A stretch of 49,361 nucleotides of DNA, taken from NCBI GenBank assembly GCA_029778535.1, contig JAKOQB010000021.1, positions 1 through 49,361 on the forward strand, given 5' to 3'. The position numbers and the translations under genes are program-made. The notes under the pieces were generated by a model. The model searched no databases. It had not been told where the DNA came from and worked only from the letters and a program-made list of their open reading frames with translations. Of the stretch, positions 25,980 through 37,906 are shown piece by piece. The stretch is from Pseudomonadota bacterium. Lineage in GTDB: Bacteria > Pseudomonadota > Gammaproteobacteria > Burkholderiales > Burkholderiaceae_F. Within the stretch, counting starts at the first letter, position 1. Each line of letters opens with the position of its first letter.

Positions 25980-26782
25980 GCCTCGAGCCTCATCGGAATT
26001 CCCTGCGCGGCCAGGAACTCCTTGGCCTGGCGCACGGTGAACTCGCCGTAGTGGAAGATCGACGCCGCGAGCACCGCATCGGCACCGCCTTTGATGATCC
26101 CGTCGGCCAGGTGCTGCAGCGTGCCGACGCCGCCCGAAGCGATCACCGGAATCGGCACCGCCTCAGTGACCGCGCGTGTCAGTTCGAGGTCGAAGCCCAT
26201 TTTCGTGCCGTCGCGGTCCATGCTGGTCAGCAGGATCTCGCCCGCGCCAAGGTCCGCCACGCGGCGTGCCCAGGCGATCGCATCGAGCCCCGTCGGCGTG
26301 CGGCCGCCGTGCGTGAACACCTCCCATCCGCGCGCCGGGTCGTGCGCCTGGCGGCGCCGCGCATCAGGTTGTGGATCGACGCGGCGTCGCGCGTCGATGG
26401 CAACCACGATGCATTGCGAGCCGAAGCGCGCGGTCGCGGCGGCGACCAGTTGCGGATCCTGCACTGCCGAGGTGTTGACCGAGATCTTGTCGGCGCCCGC
26501 ATTCAGCAGCCGGCGCACGTCGTCGACCTTGCGCACACCGCCGCCGACCGTCAGCGGAATGAAGACCTGCTCGGCCACTGCCTCGATCACGTGCAGGATG
26601 ATTTCGCGCTGGTCGGAACTTGCGGTGATGTCGAGGAAGGTCAGCTCGTCGGCGCCCTGCTCGTCGTAGCGGCGCGCGATCTCGACCGGATCGCCGGCAT
26701 CGCGCAGCGCGACGAAGTTCACGCCCTTGACCACGCGACCGGCGGTCACGTCGAGGCAGGGAATAATGCGTTTCGCGAGCAT
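25976..26782 (-). CDS. hisF: imidazole glycerol phosphate synthase cyclase subunit
   Basis: HisF, with the glutaminase HisH, closes the imidazole ring and releases AICAR. The 268-residue TIM barrel has the two catalytic aspartates Asp11 ([16 protein letters not shown]) and Asp130 ([10 protein letters not shown]) and the phosphate-binding [15 protein letters not shown] and [11 protein letters not shown]. It is about 10 residues longer than usual because of an Arg-rich loop after Asp130 ([18 protein letters not shown]). ATG 26782 lies only 26 bases from the divergent start of the beta-helix gene, leaving no room for a separate promoter; hisF is cut off from hisA by a 2-kb opposite-strand insert. 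Confidence 0.96.
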   Translation of the reverse strand: MLAKRIIPCLDVTAGRVVKGVNFVALRDAGDPVEIARRYDEQGADELTFLDITASSDQREIILHVIEAVAEQVFIPLTVGGGVRKVDDVRRLLNAGADKISVNTSAVQDPQLVAAATARFGSQCIVVAIDARRRVDPQPDARRRQAHDPARGWEVFTHGGRTPTGLDAIAWARRVADLGAGEILLTSMDRDGTKMGFDLELTRAVTEAVPIPVIASGGVGTLQHLADGIIKGGADAVLAASIFHYGEFTVRQAKEFLAAQGIPMRLEA

Positions 26783-26808
26783 TGGAGGCCACACTGGAGC
26801 CAAGCATA

Positions 26809-28302
26809 GTGCAACCCGATCAGCCGCCCCGAGGTTCGCGCAAACCGGCCGCACGCCGGCATCGGCGCGGCGCAGCCGTCCTCGCCGCGCTCGCCGCCGC
26901 CTGTTTCACCGCGCTCGTCGCTGCGGCAGTCGCGATCGAAACGCTGGGCATATCGCCGCGACTGCTCGCGCCATATATCGACCGGCGGGCCAGCGGCCAC
27001 AACGCCCTGATCGAGATCGCAGCGAAATTCGTCAGCGGCCGGCTGCTCGCGGTCGACCGCGGCGAATTGATTCCGCGCATCGACTACCCCGATTGGATCG
27101 GAACGGTCGCTCGGCCGCGCGATGGGACGCCCGAGGCCGGACCCGGACGGGTCATCCTGGTCGGCAGCCCGGATGCCGCTGCCAGAGCGATCGAGTACGC
27201 CGAACCCGGGGACGTGATTGAGTTCCTGCCCGGAACGTATCGCTTCATCGGCCGCGCGCTTGAAGTCACGCGCGCGGGCCGGGCCGAGTTGCCGATCACC
27301 GTCCGCGCGGAGCGTCTCGGCCGGGTCGTCCTCGAATTTGCCATGCTCGAAGGATTTCACGTGCGCGCGCCGCACTGGATTTTCGAGAATCTGGTTGTAC
27401 GCGGCGCGTGCGCGTCGCACGTTGAGTGCGAGCATGCGTTTCATATCGTCGGCCCGGCTCGCAACGTCGTAATCCGCAACAACCTGCTGCGCGACTTTAA
27501 CGCTCACATCAAGATCAATGGAGATGGCGGGCACTTTCCCGATGCAGGACAGATCGTGTCCAACACCCTGGTCAACGCGGCGCCGCGCCAGACCGACACG
27601 CCGGTGACGCCGATCGACCTGGTCGCCGCGAGCGACTGGACGATTGAAGCCAACCTGATCGCCGACTTCGTCAAAGCGCGCGGAGATGGGACGAGCTACG
27701 GCGGCTTCGCCAAAGGGGGCGGCGCAAATAACCGATTCATCCGCAACGTCGTGCTGTGCGAGCATCGCCTGCGCGGCGTGCCCGGCCGGCGCGTCGGGCT
27801 GTCGCTGGGAGGTGGCGGCAGCGCAATGGCTAGCTGCCGCGACCGGCGCTGCGTGGTCGAGCATGAAGGTGGCGAGATCGCAGGCAACCTGATCGCGTCG
27901 TGTTCCGACGAAGGCATCTACCTGAACCGCGCCGCGCGCGCCCTGCTGTTGCACAACACGGTCATCGACACGGCGGGAGTCGTGGTGCGCTATCCCGATA
28001 GCTCGGCGCGGGCATACGGCAATCTGATCGATGGCCCGCTGCGCACCCGCGACGGTGCCACGCTGCACGCGCCGGACAACCGGACCGGCGTGCTCGCATT
28101 CAGCTTCATTGGGCTGCATCCCGTGCTGCGCCTGTTCAGGAATCCGAACGAGCTCGATCTGCGCTGGTCCGGCGCACCGCCGCGCGTGCACAACAGCGGC
28201 GAGTCTGCGGCACCCGAACTGTGCGGCGTTGCGCGGCCTTCGGTGCCGGCCTACGGCGCGTTCGAGGATTTCGCTGCCTGCACGGAGCGTGGGACGCAGT
28301 AG
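26809..28302 (+). CDS. membrane-anchored parallel beta-helix protein
   Basis: About 497 residues. After a basic, Pro-rich N-terminus a hydrophobic anchor or signal follows ([21 protein letters not shown]). The rest looks like a right-handed parallel beta-helix of the pectate lyase/PL6 type: [20 protein letters not shown], then repeated short turns with [47 protein letters not shown]. Many cysteines ([18 protein letters not shown]) may form disulfides. Members bind or cut acidic polysaccharides; catalytic residues were not identified, so enzyme activity is open. The start is uncertain: GTG 26809 has GGAG 9 bases upstream; TTG 26782 and CTG 26794 are alternatives. It runs against the his operon. 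Confidence 0.75.
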   Translation: MQPDQPPRGSRKPAARRHRRGAAVLAALAAACFTALVAAAVAIETLGISPRLLAPYIDRRASGHNALIEIAAKFVSGRLLAVDRGELIPRIDYPDWIGTVARPRDGTPEAGPGRVILVGSPDAAARAIEYAEPGDVIEFLPGTYRFIGRALEVTRAGRAELPITVRAERLGRVVLEFAMLEGFHVRAPHWIFENLVVRGACASHVECEHAFHIVGPARNVVIRNNLLRDFNAHIKINGDGGHFPDAGQIVSNTLVNAAPRQTDTPVTPIDLVAASDWTIEANLIADFVKARGDGTSYGGFAKGGGANNRFIRNVVLCEHRLRGVPGRRVGLSLGGGGSAMASCRDRRCVVEHEGGEIAGNLIASCSDEGIYLNRAARALLLHNTVIDTAGVVVRYPDSSARAYGNLIDGPLRTRDGATLHAPDNRTGVLAFSFIGLHPVLRLFRNPNELDLRWSGAPPRVHNSGESAAPELCGVARPSVPAYGAFEDFAACTERGTQ

Positions 28303-28532
28303 CGCCGGATTGCACGTGCCGCGTGTCGAGGTCAACGCGGCGCGCCCCGCATCAATGCATTGGCGAGCGTCGCTGATGCGAGCCAGCTTGGACGGCAACG
28401 ACAACGAGATCGCCGCGCCGCTCCCGACCTGACAGCGGTCAAGATGACCGGCATCGGTCGGTTCAATGCGTGTTTCGAAGCGATCCGAAGTGGATCGCAG
28501 TCCCGTCAAGGCCGGGCGAAGGGAGGCTGTCA
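28303..28532. other. non-coding gap within the his-operon insert
   Basis: The 230 bases between the beta-helix gene and the small cytochrome hold no convincing gene, hairpin or repeat. The last bases include GGGAGG (about 28521-28526), the ribosome-binding site of the cytochrome gene. Confidence 0.5.
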
Positions 28533-28799
28533 ATGACACGTTCGCTGACGAAAGCCGCGCTTGTCGGGCTGTCATTGCTGTGTGGGGCCAGCGTCACGCC
28601 GGCGCAGGGAAAGGCGGATTTCGGCAAGCGCGAGTACGAATCCGACTGCGCGGGCTGCCACGGGATCCGGGGCAAGGGCGACGGGCCCTGCAACCCGTAC
28701 CTGGACAAGTCGTCGTCGGACCTCACCATGCTGGCGAACAATGACGGCGGCGCATTCAGGTATCAGCGCCCGTGCGAGGTCGTCAGGTGCAATGATTGA
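28533..28799 (+). CDS. truncated c-type cytochrome
   Basis: An 88-residue frame with a Sec signal (LTKAALVGLSLLCGASVTPAQ), then a class I cytochrome c start: FGKREYESDCAGCHGIRGKGDGP with haem site CAGCH, followed by DLTMLANNDGGAF. In the family this continues through YEV(I/V)DG and a methionine ligand; here the frame ends at CEVVRCND, so the sixth-ligand half is missing. The start has GGGAGG 7 bases upstream and looks functional. It probably is a gene remnant cut off at its 3' side, 22 bases before the convergent hisA end. A short mono-haem protein cannot be excluded. Confidence 0.6.
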   Translation: MTRSLTKAALVGLSLLCGASVTPAQGKADFGKREYESDCAGCHGIRGKGDGPCNPYLDKSSSDLTMLANNDGGAFRYQRPCEVVRCND

Positions 28800-28821
28800 T
28801 CCATACGCGCAGAGGCCAGGC

Positions 28822-29568
28822 TCAGCCTTCCTCTGCGAGCGCGTCGGCGTGCGCTTGCGCGGCCTTGAAATCGAGCGTGCCTTCGTAAAGCGAGCGGCCG
28901 AGGATTGCCGCTTCGATGCCCTCGCCCTCGACCGCGCACAGCGCGTCGATGTCCTTCATCGACGCGACGCCGCCGCTGGCGATGACCGGGATCTTGACGG
29001 CGCGGGCGAGCTCGACCGTCGCCCCGATGTTCACGCCCGACAGCATGCCGTCGCGGCCGATGTCGGTGTAGAGGATGGCGTCGACGCCGTAGTCCTCGAA
29101 CTTGCGTGCCAGATCGACGACGTCGTGGCCGGTCAGCTTGCTCCAGCCGTCGGTCATCACCTTGCCGCCTTTCGCGTCGAGCGCGACGATCACGTGGCCG
29201 CCGAACGCGCTGCAGGCGTCGTGCAGATAGCCTGGATTCTTCACCGCGGCCGTGCCGATCACGACGTAGCGCACGCCGTCGTCGATGTAGCGCTCGATCG
29301 TGTCCATGTCGCGGATGCCGCCGCCGAGCTGCACCGGCACGTCGTCGCCGACCGCCTGCACGATCTTCTTGATCACCGCCTCGTTGACCGGCCGCCCGGC
29401 GCGCGCGCCGTTCAGGTCGACCACATGCAGCCGGCGCGCGCCCTGCGCGACCCAGTGCCGCGCCATCGCGACCGGATCTTCGGAGAACACGGTCACGTCC
29501 TTCATGTCGCCCTGGCGCAGGCGCACGCACTTGCCGTCTTTCAGATCGATGGCGGGGATCAGCAGCAT
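28822..29568 (-). CDS. hisA: phosphoribosylformimino-AICAR-P isomerase
   Basis: HisA performs the Amadori isomerisation before the HisHF step. The 248-residue TIM barrel has the catalytic aspartates in [16 protein letters not shown] (Asp8) and [12 protein letters not shown] (about Asp130), and the phosphate sites [10 protein letters not shown] and [10 protein letters not shown]. It is the last his gene before the 2-kb insert; its stop faces the truncated cytochrome. The gap of 78 bases to hisH holds nothing recognised. Confidence 0.96.
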   Translation of the reverse strand: MLLIPAIDLKDGKCVRLRQGDMKDVTVFSEDPVAMARHWVAQGARRLHVVDLNGARAGRPVNEAVIKKIVQAVGDDVPVQLGGGIRDMDTIERYIDDGVRYVVIGTAAVKNPGYLHDACSAFGGHVIVALDAKGGKVMTDGWSKLTGHDVVDLARKFEDYGVDAILYTDIGRDGMLSGVNIGATVELARAVKIPVIASGGVASMKDIDALCAVEGEGIEAAILGRSLYEGTLDFKAAQAHADALAEEG

Positions 29569-29646
29569 TGACTTTCTTGAGAAGAGCCGCGGCTCGAAAA
29601 CGTCGCTGCGGGCGGGCGGGAGTGGGAGATGCCGGAGGGGCCGGAA

Positions 29647-30291
29647 TCAGGGATTCCAGCGCGTGAAGTTCTCGTAGAGCCTGAGTCCGGCGGCGGCGCT
29701 CTTTTCGGGATGGAACTGCGTCGCAAAAATATTATCCCGCGCCACCGCGCAGGTAAAGATGACGCCATAGTCCGTCTGGCCGACCGTGAGCTGCACGGCG
29801 GCCGGCGCCACGTAATAGCTGTGGACGAAGTAGAAGTACGCGCCGTCGGCAATGCCGTACCACAGCGGATGCGGCCGCGCCTGCCGCACGCGGTTCCAGC
29901 CCATGTGCGGCACTTTCAGCCGGGCGCCGTCGCGGCGCATGTCCGCATCGCGAAAGCGCACGACTGCCCCGGCAAACAGCCCGAGCCCGGGCGTCGTCGT
30001 GCCGGGCGTGTGCGTTTCCTCCGAGTAATCGAACAGCATCTGCTCGCCGATGCAGACCGCCAGCACGGGCCTGGACTGCAGCGCGCGGAGCACCGCGTCC
30101 TCGAGTCCGGCCTCACGCAGGTAGCGCATGCAGTCCGGCATCGCGCCCTGGCCGGGAAAGACGATCCGCGCCGCGCGGTCGATGGCGGCGCCGTCGCTGG
30201 TCACGAGCACCGATTCCTTCGGCGCGACGTGCTCCAGCGCCTTCGCCACCGAGCGCAGGTTGCCCATGCCGTAGTCGATGACTGCAATCAT
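29647..30291 (-). CDS. hisH: imidazole glycerol phosphate synthase glutaminase subunit
   Basis: HisH hydrolyses glutamine and channels ammonia to HisF. The 214-residue class I amidotransferase has the opening [18 protein letters not shown], the nucleophile Cys in [17 protein letters not shown], and the His-Glu pair in [15 protein letters not shown]. Its ATG directly follows the repeat tract in the hisB-hisH gap, and the last repeat copy (GGATCACG) supplies the only Shine-Dalgarno-like bases, so repeat and translation start are linked. Full length. Confidence 0.95.
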   Translation of the reverse strand: MIAVIDYGMGNLRSVAKALEHVAPKESVLVTSDGAAIDRAARIVFPGQGAMPDCMRYLREAGLEDAVLRALQSRPVLAVCIGEQMLFDYSEETHTPGTTTPGLGLFAGAVVRFRDADMRRDGARLKVPHMGWNRVRQARPHPLWYGIADGAYFYFVHSYYVAPAAVQLTVGQTDYGVIFTCAVARDNIFATQFHPEKSAAAGLRLYENFTRWNP

Positions 30292-30400
30292 CGTGATCCG
30301 TGGCTCGTGATCCGTGATCCGTTGTTCGTGCCCACCGCGTCCATGTCCCGTTCTTCACTGATCACGGATCACGGATCACGGATCACCGATCACGGATCAC
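30292..30400. repeat. inverted pair of ATCACGG heptamer tracts between hisB and hisH
   Basis: The right tract (30361-30400) is ATCACGG three times, ATCACCG, ATCACGG, then ATCAC. The left tract (about 30292-30330) carries the reverse complement (CCGTGAT units, partly degenerate). The two tracts can pair into a long stem around a loop of about 30 bases. The hisB stop codon (30397-30399) is inside the last right unit, and the hisH start abuts the left tract, so the element fills the whole gap. No spacers, so not CRISPR. Confidence 0.85.
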
Positions 30401-30990
30401 AAGGTTCCCTTGGTCGACGGCACCACCCCCGCCGCCCGCGGATCCGGCTCCAGTGCCATGCGCAGCGCGCGCGCAAAGGCCTTGAACACGGTTTCGCACT
30501 GATGGTGCGCGTTGTCGCCGCGCAGGTTGTCGACGTGCAGCGTGACCAGCGCGTGGTTGGCGAAGCCCTGGAAGAACTCGTGCGCGAGATCGACATCGAA
30601 CTCGCCGATCATCGCGCGGGTGAACGGCACGTGCCATTCGAGTCCCGGCCGGCCGGAGAAATCGACCACCACGCGCGACAGCGCCTCGTCGAGCGGCACG
30701 TACGCATGACCGTAGCGGCGGATGCCGGCCTTGTCGCCCGCCGCCTTCGCCACCGCCTGGCCGAGCGTGATGCCGACATCCTCGATCGTATGGTGGCCGT
30801 CGATGTGCAGGTCGCCCTTGGCCTCGATCGTCAGATCGAGCGCGCCGTGCCGCGCCAACTGGTCGAGCATGTGGTCGAAGAACCCGACGCCGGTCGAAAG
30901 CGCGCTCTGCCCGCTGCCGTCGAGGTTGACGAGCACGCGGATCTGCGTTTCCTTCGTGTTGCGGACGACTTCGGCGCTGCGGGAATTCAT
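30397..30990 (-). CDS. hisB: imidazoleglycerol-phosphate dehydratase
   Basis: HisB dehydrates imidazoleglycerol phosphate using two manganese ions. The 197-residue single-domain enzyme (no phosphatase fusion) has [16 protein letters not shown], the metal-binding [11 protein letters not shown] and the second repeat [32 protein letters not shown]. The stop codon lies inside a heptamer repeat. It starts 4 bases after the hisC stop. Confidence 0.96.
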   Translation of the reverse strand: MNSRSAEVVRNTKETQIRVLVNLDGSGQSALSTGVGFFDHMLDQLARHGALDLTIEAKGDLHIDGHHTIEDVGITLGQAVAKAAGDKAGIRRYGHAYVPLDEALSRVVVDFSGRPGLEWHVPFTRAMIGEFDVDLAHEFFQGFANHALVTLHVDNLRGDNAHHQCETVFKAFARALRMALEPDPRAAGVVPSTKGTL

Positions 30991-30994
30991 GGTC

Positions 30995-32065
30995 TCAGCT
31001 CAAGCTCGTCTTCAATGCGTCGACGAACGCGTCGTTTTCCGCCGGCGTTCCGACCGTGGTGCGCAGGCAGCCGGCGAGCAGCGGGTGCATGCGCGAGACG
31101 TTCTTGATCAGTATGCCGCGCTCCTTCAGCCGCGCAAAGACGCCGTCGGGATCGGCTACGCGGAACAGGATGAAATTGGCGGCCGAGTCGAACACGGTCA
31201 CGTTCGCGAGCAGGCGCAGTGCAGCCGACAAGCGCGCGCGCTCGGCGCGGATGATCGCGGCCTGCTCGTCGAGCAGCGGTAGCTGGTCGAGCATGAACTC
31301 GGCCACGGCCAGCGTCAGCACGTTGACGTTGTACGGCGGGCGCAGCTTGTCGAATTGCTCGATCCACGCGGGATCGCCGGCCAGATAGCCGAGCCGGATC
31401 CCCGCCAGGCCGAGCTTCGACAACGTGCGCAGCACCAGGAGATTCGGCCGCGCCAGGAGCTGCTCGATCCAGGTGTCCTGCGCGAAAGGCAGATACGCCT
31501 CGTCGATCACGACCAGACCCGGCGCCGCGTCGAGGATCGCGGTCACCGCCGCGCGGTCGAACAGATTCCCGGTCGGATTGTTGGGCCACGCAATGAAGAC
31601 CACGGCGGGCCGATCGCGCGCGATCGCGTCCAGCGTCGCATCGCGATCGAGAGAAAAATCCGCGCGCAACGGCACGCCGATGAAGCGGCAGCCGTCGAAG
31701 CGCGCGCTCAGCTCGTACATCACGAAACTCGGCCACGGCGACAGCACGGACGCGTCCGGCTTCGCGCACGCCTGGATCACGAGATGGATCAGCTCATCGG
31801 AGCCGTTGCCGAGCAGAAGCTGCATGCCGGCCGGCAGCCCGATCGCGTGCGCGAGCTTGGCCTTGAACACGTGCGGATCCGACGGCGGATAGCGGTTCAG
31901 CGCCACCTGCGCCAGCCGCGCGCCCAGTTCGTGCGCCAGCGTGGCCGGCAGCCCGAACGGGTTCTCCATCGCGTCGAGCTTGACAAAGCCCGCCGCCGGC
32001 GGCACGTGGTAGGCGCTGATCGCGCGCACGTCGTCGCGGAGCACCGAAAGATCAGGACGGCTCAT
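30995..32065 (-). CDS. hisC: histidinol-phosphate aminotransferase
   Basis: HisC transfers an amino group from glutamate to imidazole acetol phosphate with PLP. The 356-residue fold-type I enzyme has [43 protein letters not shown], and the PLP lysine in [16 protein letters not shown]. The ATG overlaps the hisD stop (ATGA). Normal length; start fixed by the overlap. Confidence 0.95.
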   Translation of the reverse strand: MSRPDLSVLRDDVRAISAYHVPPAAGFVKLDAMENPFGLPATLAHELGARLAQVALNRYPPSDPHVFKAKLAHAIGLPAGMQLLLGNGSDELIHLVIQACAKPDASVLSPWPSFVMYELSARFDGCRFIGVPLRADFSLDRDATLDAIARDRPAVVFIAWPNNPTGNLFDRAAVTAILDAAPGLVVIDEAYLPFAQDTWIEQLLARPNLLVLRTLSKLGLAGIRLGYLAGDPAWIEQFDKLRPPYNVNVLTLAVAEFMLDQLPLLDEQAAIIRAERARLSAALRLLANVTVFDSAANFILFRVADPDGVFARLKERGILIKNVSRMHPLLAGCLRTTVGTPAENDAFVDALKTSLS

Positions 32066-33360
32066 CGATCGAGCCGGTATTCCGCGCTTTGCGCGTGCGC
32101 CGGCAGCCGCTCGCCGTGCGCGAGGGTGGACGCGATGCGGCCAAGCGACTGCGCGCCGGCGCGCGACACGCGGATGAGACTCGTGCGCTTCTGGAAGTCG
32201 TATACGCCGAGCGGCGACGAGAAGCGCGCGGTGCGCGCGGTCGGCAGCACGTGGTTCGGCCCCGCGCAGTAGTCGCCGAGCGCCTCGCTGGTGTAGCGGC
32301 CGAGGAAGATCGCGCCGGCGTGGCGGATCTTCGCGGCCCACTTTTCCGGCTCGTCGGTGGAGATCTCGAGGTGCTCGGGCGCGATGCGGTCGGCCACCGC
32401 GCAGGCCTCGTCCAGACTCGCCGTCAGGATCAGCGCGCCGCGATTCGCCAGGCTCTGCTCGATGATCGGGCGCCGCGGCATCGTCGGCAGCAGCTTCGCG
32501 ATCGAGGCCTCGACGCAATCGACGAAGCCGGCGTCCGGCGTCAGCAGGATCGACTGCGCCAGCTCGTCGTGCTCGGCCTGCGAAAAGAGGTCCATCGCGA
32601 TCCAGTCGGGATCGGTCTTGCCATCGCAGATCACCAGGATCTCGCTCGGCCCGGCGATCATGTCGATGCCGACCACGCCGAACACGTGGCGCTTGGCCGC
32701 CGCGACGTACGCGTTGCCCGGGCCGACGATCTTGTCCACGCGCGGCACGGTCGCGGTGCCGTACGCGAGCGCGGCGACCGCCTGCGCGCCGCCGATCGCG
32801 AACGCGCGCGTGACGCCGGCCAGGCTTGCCGCCGCCAGCACCAGCGGGTTGCGCGCGCCGGTCGGCGTCGGCGACACCATCACGATATCGCGCACGCCGG
32901 CGACCTGCGCCGGCACCACGTTCATCAGCACCGATGACGGATACGCCGCCAGCCCGCCCGGCACGTACACGCCGACGCTGTCGAGCGCATTCACGCGCTG
33001 GCCGAGCTCGGTGCCGTCGGCCTCGGTGATCGTCCAGGACTCGGCGCGCTGCTTCTCGTGGAAAGCCTGGATGCGGCGCGCGGCCGCTTCCAGCGCGGCA
33101 CGCTGTTCGGTGGGCAGCGCGTCGAGTGCGGCGCCCATCTCGGCGGCCGGAATCTCCAGCGCCGCGACGCTCGGCGCGCTCATGCGGTCGAAGCGGTTGG
33201 TGCATTCGAGCACGGCGCTGTCGCCGCGCGCGCGCACGTCGTCGACGATCGCTTCCGCCGCGCGCGCGATCGCGCGGTCGATCGCCGAGTCGTGCGCGAC
33301 CAGTTGCGCGAACGCGGCGTCGAAATCTGCCGCGCGCGTATCGAGCCGCCGCATCTTCAT
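32062..33360 (-). CDS. hisD: histidinol dehydrogenase
   Basis: HisD oxidises histidinol to histidine in two NAD-dependent steps with bound zinc. The 432-residue protein has [41 protein letters not shown], the zinc/catalytic histidines in [10 protein letters not shown] and APEHLEI, and GPNHVLPT. It is coupled at both ends: start overlaps hisG stop, stop overlaps hisC start, both ATGA. Confidence 0.97.
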   Translation of the reverse strand: MKMRRLDTRAADFDAAFAQLVAHDSAIDRAIARAAEAIVDDVRARGDSAVLECTNRFDRMSAPSVAALEIPAAEMGAALDALPTEQRAALEAAARRIQAFHEKQRAESWTITEADGTELGQRVNALDSVGVYVPGGLAAYPSSVLMNVVPAQVAGVRDIVMVSPTPTGARNPLVLAAASLAGVTRAFAIGGAQAVAALAYGTATVPRVDKIVGPGNAYVAAAKRHVFGVVGIDMIAGPSEILVICDGKTDPDWIAMDLFSQAEHDELAQSILLTPDAGFVDCVEASIAKLLPTMPRRPIIEQSLANRGALILTASLDEACAVADRIAPEHLEISTDEPEKWAAKIRHAGAIFLGRYTSEALGDYCAGPNHVLPTARTARFSSPLGVYDFQKRTSLIRVSRAGAQSLGRIASTLAHGERLPAHAQSAEYRLDR

Positions 33361-33995
33361 CGCTGCACCGCCGCTTCGAGGCGGTCGATCACGGGCATGA
33401 CTTCCTCGCGCTTGAGCTTCAGCGCCGCCTGGTTGACGATCAGTCGCGAGCTGATCGATGCGATCTCCTCGACCTCGAGCAGGTTGTTCGCGCGCAGCGT
33501 GCCGCCGCTGGACACCAGATCGACGATCGCGTCGGCCAAGCCCGCCAGCGGCGCCAGCTCCATCGAGCCGTACAGCTTGATCACGTCGACGTGCACGCCC
33601 TTGGACGCGAAGTGCTCGCGCGCGGTGGCCACGTACTTGGTCGCCACGCGCAGCCGTGCGCCCCGACGCACCGCGCTCGCGTAATCGAATCCCGCCGGCA
33701 CCGCGACGCACAGCCGGCACTTGGCGATGCCGAGGTCGAGCGGCTGGTACAGCCCGCCGCCGCCGTGCTCCATCAGCACGTCCTTGCCGGCCACGCCGAG
33801 CTCGGCCGCGCCGTACTGCACGTACGTCGGCACGTCGGACGCGCGCACGACGACGATCCGCACGCCCGGATGCGAGGTACCGATGATCAGCTTGCGCGAC
33901 GTCTCCGGACTCTCCAGCGGCGTGATGCCCGCGCGCGCCAGCAGCGGCGCGGTCTCGTCGAAGATCCTGCCTTTCGATAAAGCGAGGGTGATCAC
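33357..33995 (-). CDS. hisG: ATP phosphoribosyltransferase, short form
   Basis: HisG starts histidine synthesis by joining ATP and PRPP, and is the feedback-controlled step. At 212 residues this is the short form without the C-terminal regulatory domain, which in other bacteria needs HisZ; hisZ is not in the window. Motifs: [68 protein letters not shown] chose GTG 33995, which gives the family start [10 protein letters not shown]; a GTG at 34025 would place 10 residues (PLWRNKAFD) encoded partly by an intergenic repeat in front. Confidence 0.95.
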   Translation of the reverse strand: MITLALSKGRIFDETAPLLARAGITPLESPETSRKLIIGTSHPGVRIVVVRASDVPTYVQYGAAELGVAGKDVLMEHGGGGLYQPLDLGIAKCRLCVAVPAGFDYASAVRRGARLRVATKYVATAREHFASKGVHVDVIKLYGSMELAPLAGLADAIVDLVSSGGTLRANNLLEVEEIASISSRLIVNQAALKLKREEVMPVIDRLEAAVQR

Positions 33996-34013
33996 GTCAA
34001 AGGCCTTGTTTCG

Positions 34014-34066
34014 CCACAGAGGCACATAGAAGAGCGGATTTCCTCTGTGTCTCTGTGCCTCTGTGG
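34014..34066. repeat. inverted CTCTGTG octamer repeat between murA and hisG
   Basis: CTCTGTGT, CTCTGTGC, CTCTGTGG stand in tandem at 34043-34066. An opposite copy, CCACAGAGGCACA at 34014-34026, pairs perfectly with TGTGCCTCTGTGG at 34054-34066 around a 27-base loop. It occupies most of the 80 bases between murA and hisG. I recall this CTCTGTG motif from intergenic regions of other bacteria. Confidence 0.8.
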
Positions 34067-34075
34067 TTCATTGCT

Positions 34076-35770
<1,695 letters not shown>

Positions 35771-35771
<1 letters not shown>

Positions 35772-36639
35772 CAGTGCCTGATCTTGTAGCCGCGTTCGAG
35801 CATCGCCAGCGCGATCGCGGACACCAGCGCCAGCGCGACGGTCACGACCGCGAGGCTGACCCACGGCGACACGTCGGCCTGCGCGAAGAAGCCGTAGCGG
35901 AAGCCGTCGACGACGTAGAAGAACGGATTGAAGTGCGACACCGCCTGCCAGAACGGCGGCAGTCCCTTGACCGAATAGAACACGCCGGACAGGAACGTCG
36001 CCGGCATGATGATGAAGTTCTGGAACGCGGCGAGCTGGTCGAACTTGTCCGACACGATGCCGGCGATCAGCCCGAGCACGCCGAGCAGCGCGGCTCCGGC
36101 CACGGCGAACGCCAGGATCCACGGCGGCGCAAGATAAGTGAGCGGCGCGAACCACAGCGTGACCGCGAACACTCCGGCGCCGACCACCAGCCCGCGCACG
36201 ATCGACGCGATCACGTAGGCGGCGAAGAATTCCGCGTTCGAAAGCGGCGGCAGCAGCACGAACACCAGGTTGCCGGTGATCTTCGACTGGATCAGCGATG
36301 ACGAACTGTTGGCGAACGCGTTCTGCAGCACGCTCATCATCACCAGCCCGGGGATCAGGAACGCGGTGTAGCCGACGCCGGGAAACGCCTCGACGCGGCT
36401 TTCCAGCACGTGGCCGAACACCAGCAAGTACAGCACACCGGTCAGCACCGGCGCGGCGATGGTCTGGAAGCTCACTTTCCAGAAGCGCAGCACTTCCTTG
36501 TGCAGCAGGGTCTGAAAGCCCGATACCGGTGGTCGCGCCGGCGCAGAGCCTGCCCCGGACTCGATCCGGGGGCGGGGTCCGAGTTCGCCAGCGCCGGCAA
36601 TTGGGTCCCGGCCTTCGCCGGGACGACGTGCGACTTCGT

Positions 36640-36643
<4 letters not shown>
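35771..36643 (-). CDS. ABC-2 type permease with repeat-derived N-terminus
   Basis: A 290-residue ABC-2 (YadH/NodJ-like) permease with six hydrophobic segments; conserved blocks GYTAFLIPGLVMMSVLQNAF, ITGNLVFVLLPPLS and MPATFLSGVFYSVKGLPPFW. The exporter pair (with the ATPase at 36640) between mlaB and ibaG is a conserved neighbourhood in related bacteria; the substrate is unknown. Residues about 6-39 (RRPGEGRDPIAGAGELG, then RIESGAGSAPARPP) are encoded by a REP-like palindromic element (36551-36624), and the family-like sequence starts only at about SGFQTLLHKEV. ATG 36643 overlaps the ATPase stop (ATGA). Confidence 0.88.
36551..36624. repeat. REP-like palindromic element inside a coding region
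   Basis: Two hairpins: CCCCGGA (36553-36559) with TCCGGGG (36565-36571), loop of 5; and GTCCCGGC (36605-36612) with GCCGGGAC (36617-36624), loop of 4. The segment TGGGTCCCGGCCTTCGCCGG resembles intergenic palindromic repeats I know from several proteobacterial genomes, whose translation gives GEGRDP-type peptides. It lies within the 5' coding part of the ABC-2 permease. Confidence 0.75.
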
Positions 36644-37569
<926 letters not shown>

Positions 37570-37577
37570 GGAAACGA

Positions 37578-37602
37578 CGCCGCCCCGGTTGTCGGGGCGG
37601 CG
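37578..37602. repeat. 10-bp perfect hairpin between mlaB and the ABC ATPase gene
   Basis: CGCCGCCCCG (37578-37587) pairs perfectly with CGGGGCGGCG (37593-37602) around a 5-base loop, ending 8 bases before the ATPase start. No T-run follows on the minus strand, so it is not an obvious terminator; it could set relative expression of the two parts of the operon. Confidence 0.6.
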
Positions 37603-37626
37603 GGGTCGCAATTCTACGGGAGCGGG

Positions 37627-37887
37627 TCAGCCGCCGTTGACGAGCGCCTCGACGCCGTAGAGCTGTGCCAGGCTGGTCAGGTTGGCCGGCAGGCCGGTTA
37701 ACCGCAGCTTCGCCCCGCGCGCATTCGCTTCGCGCCGCCAGGCGAGCACCATCGCGACCGCGGCGCTGTTGCATTCGCTGACCGCGGACAGATCGAACGC
37801 GGCGTCGCCGGCGCGGATCGCGGCCAGTCCCTGCTCGAGCAGGCCGACGACGTTTTCGTTCGAGATGCGAGCCACCTCGATCTTCAC
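37627..37887 (-). CDS. mlaB: STAS-domain protein MlaB
   Basis: MlaB is the small cytoplasmic STAS-domain subunit that stabilises and activates the MlaF ATPase. This 86-residue protein has the STAS core FDLSAVSECNSAAVAMVLAW and LRLTGLPANLTSLAQLYGV. GTG 37887 is chosen: it has GGAG 6 bases upstream and lies 20 bases after the mlaC stop, whereas the TTG at 37929 would overlap mlaC. It is the last mla gene. Confidence 0.85.
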   Translation of the reverse strand: MKIEVARISNENVVGLLEQGLAAIRAGDAAFDLSAVSECNSAAVAMVLAWRREANARGAKLRLTGLPANLTSLAQLYGVEALVNGG

Positions 37888-37906
37888 GCCGGCTCCGCCC
37901 GATTCG

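Noticed and set aside
30361..30400. Possible CRISPR array
   Set aside because: The repeat units are 7 bases and directly adjacent with no spacers, and no cas gene is present.
33357..33995. HisG apparently truncated (212 residues)
   Set aside because: This is the normal length of the short HisG form that works with HisZ.
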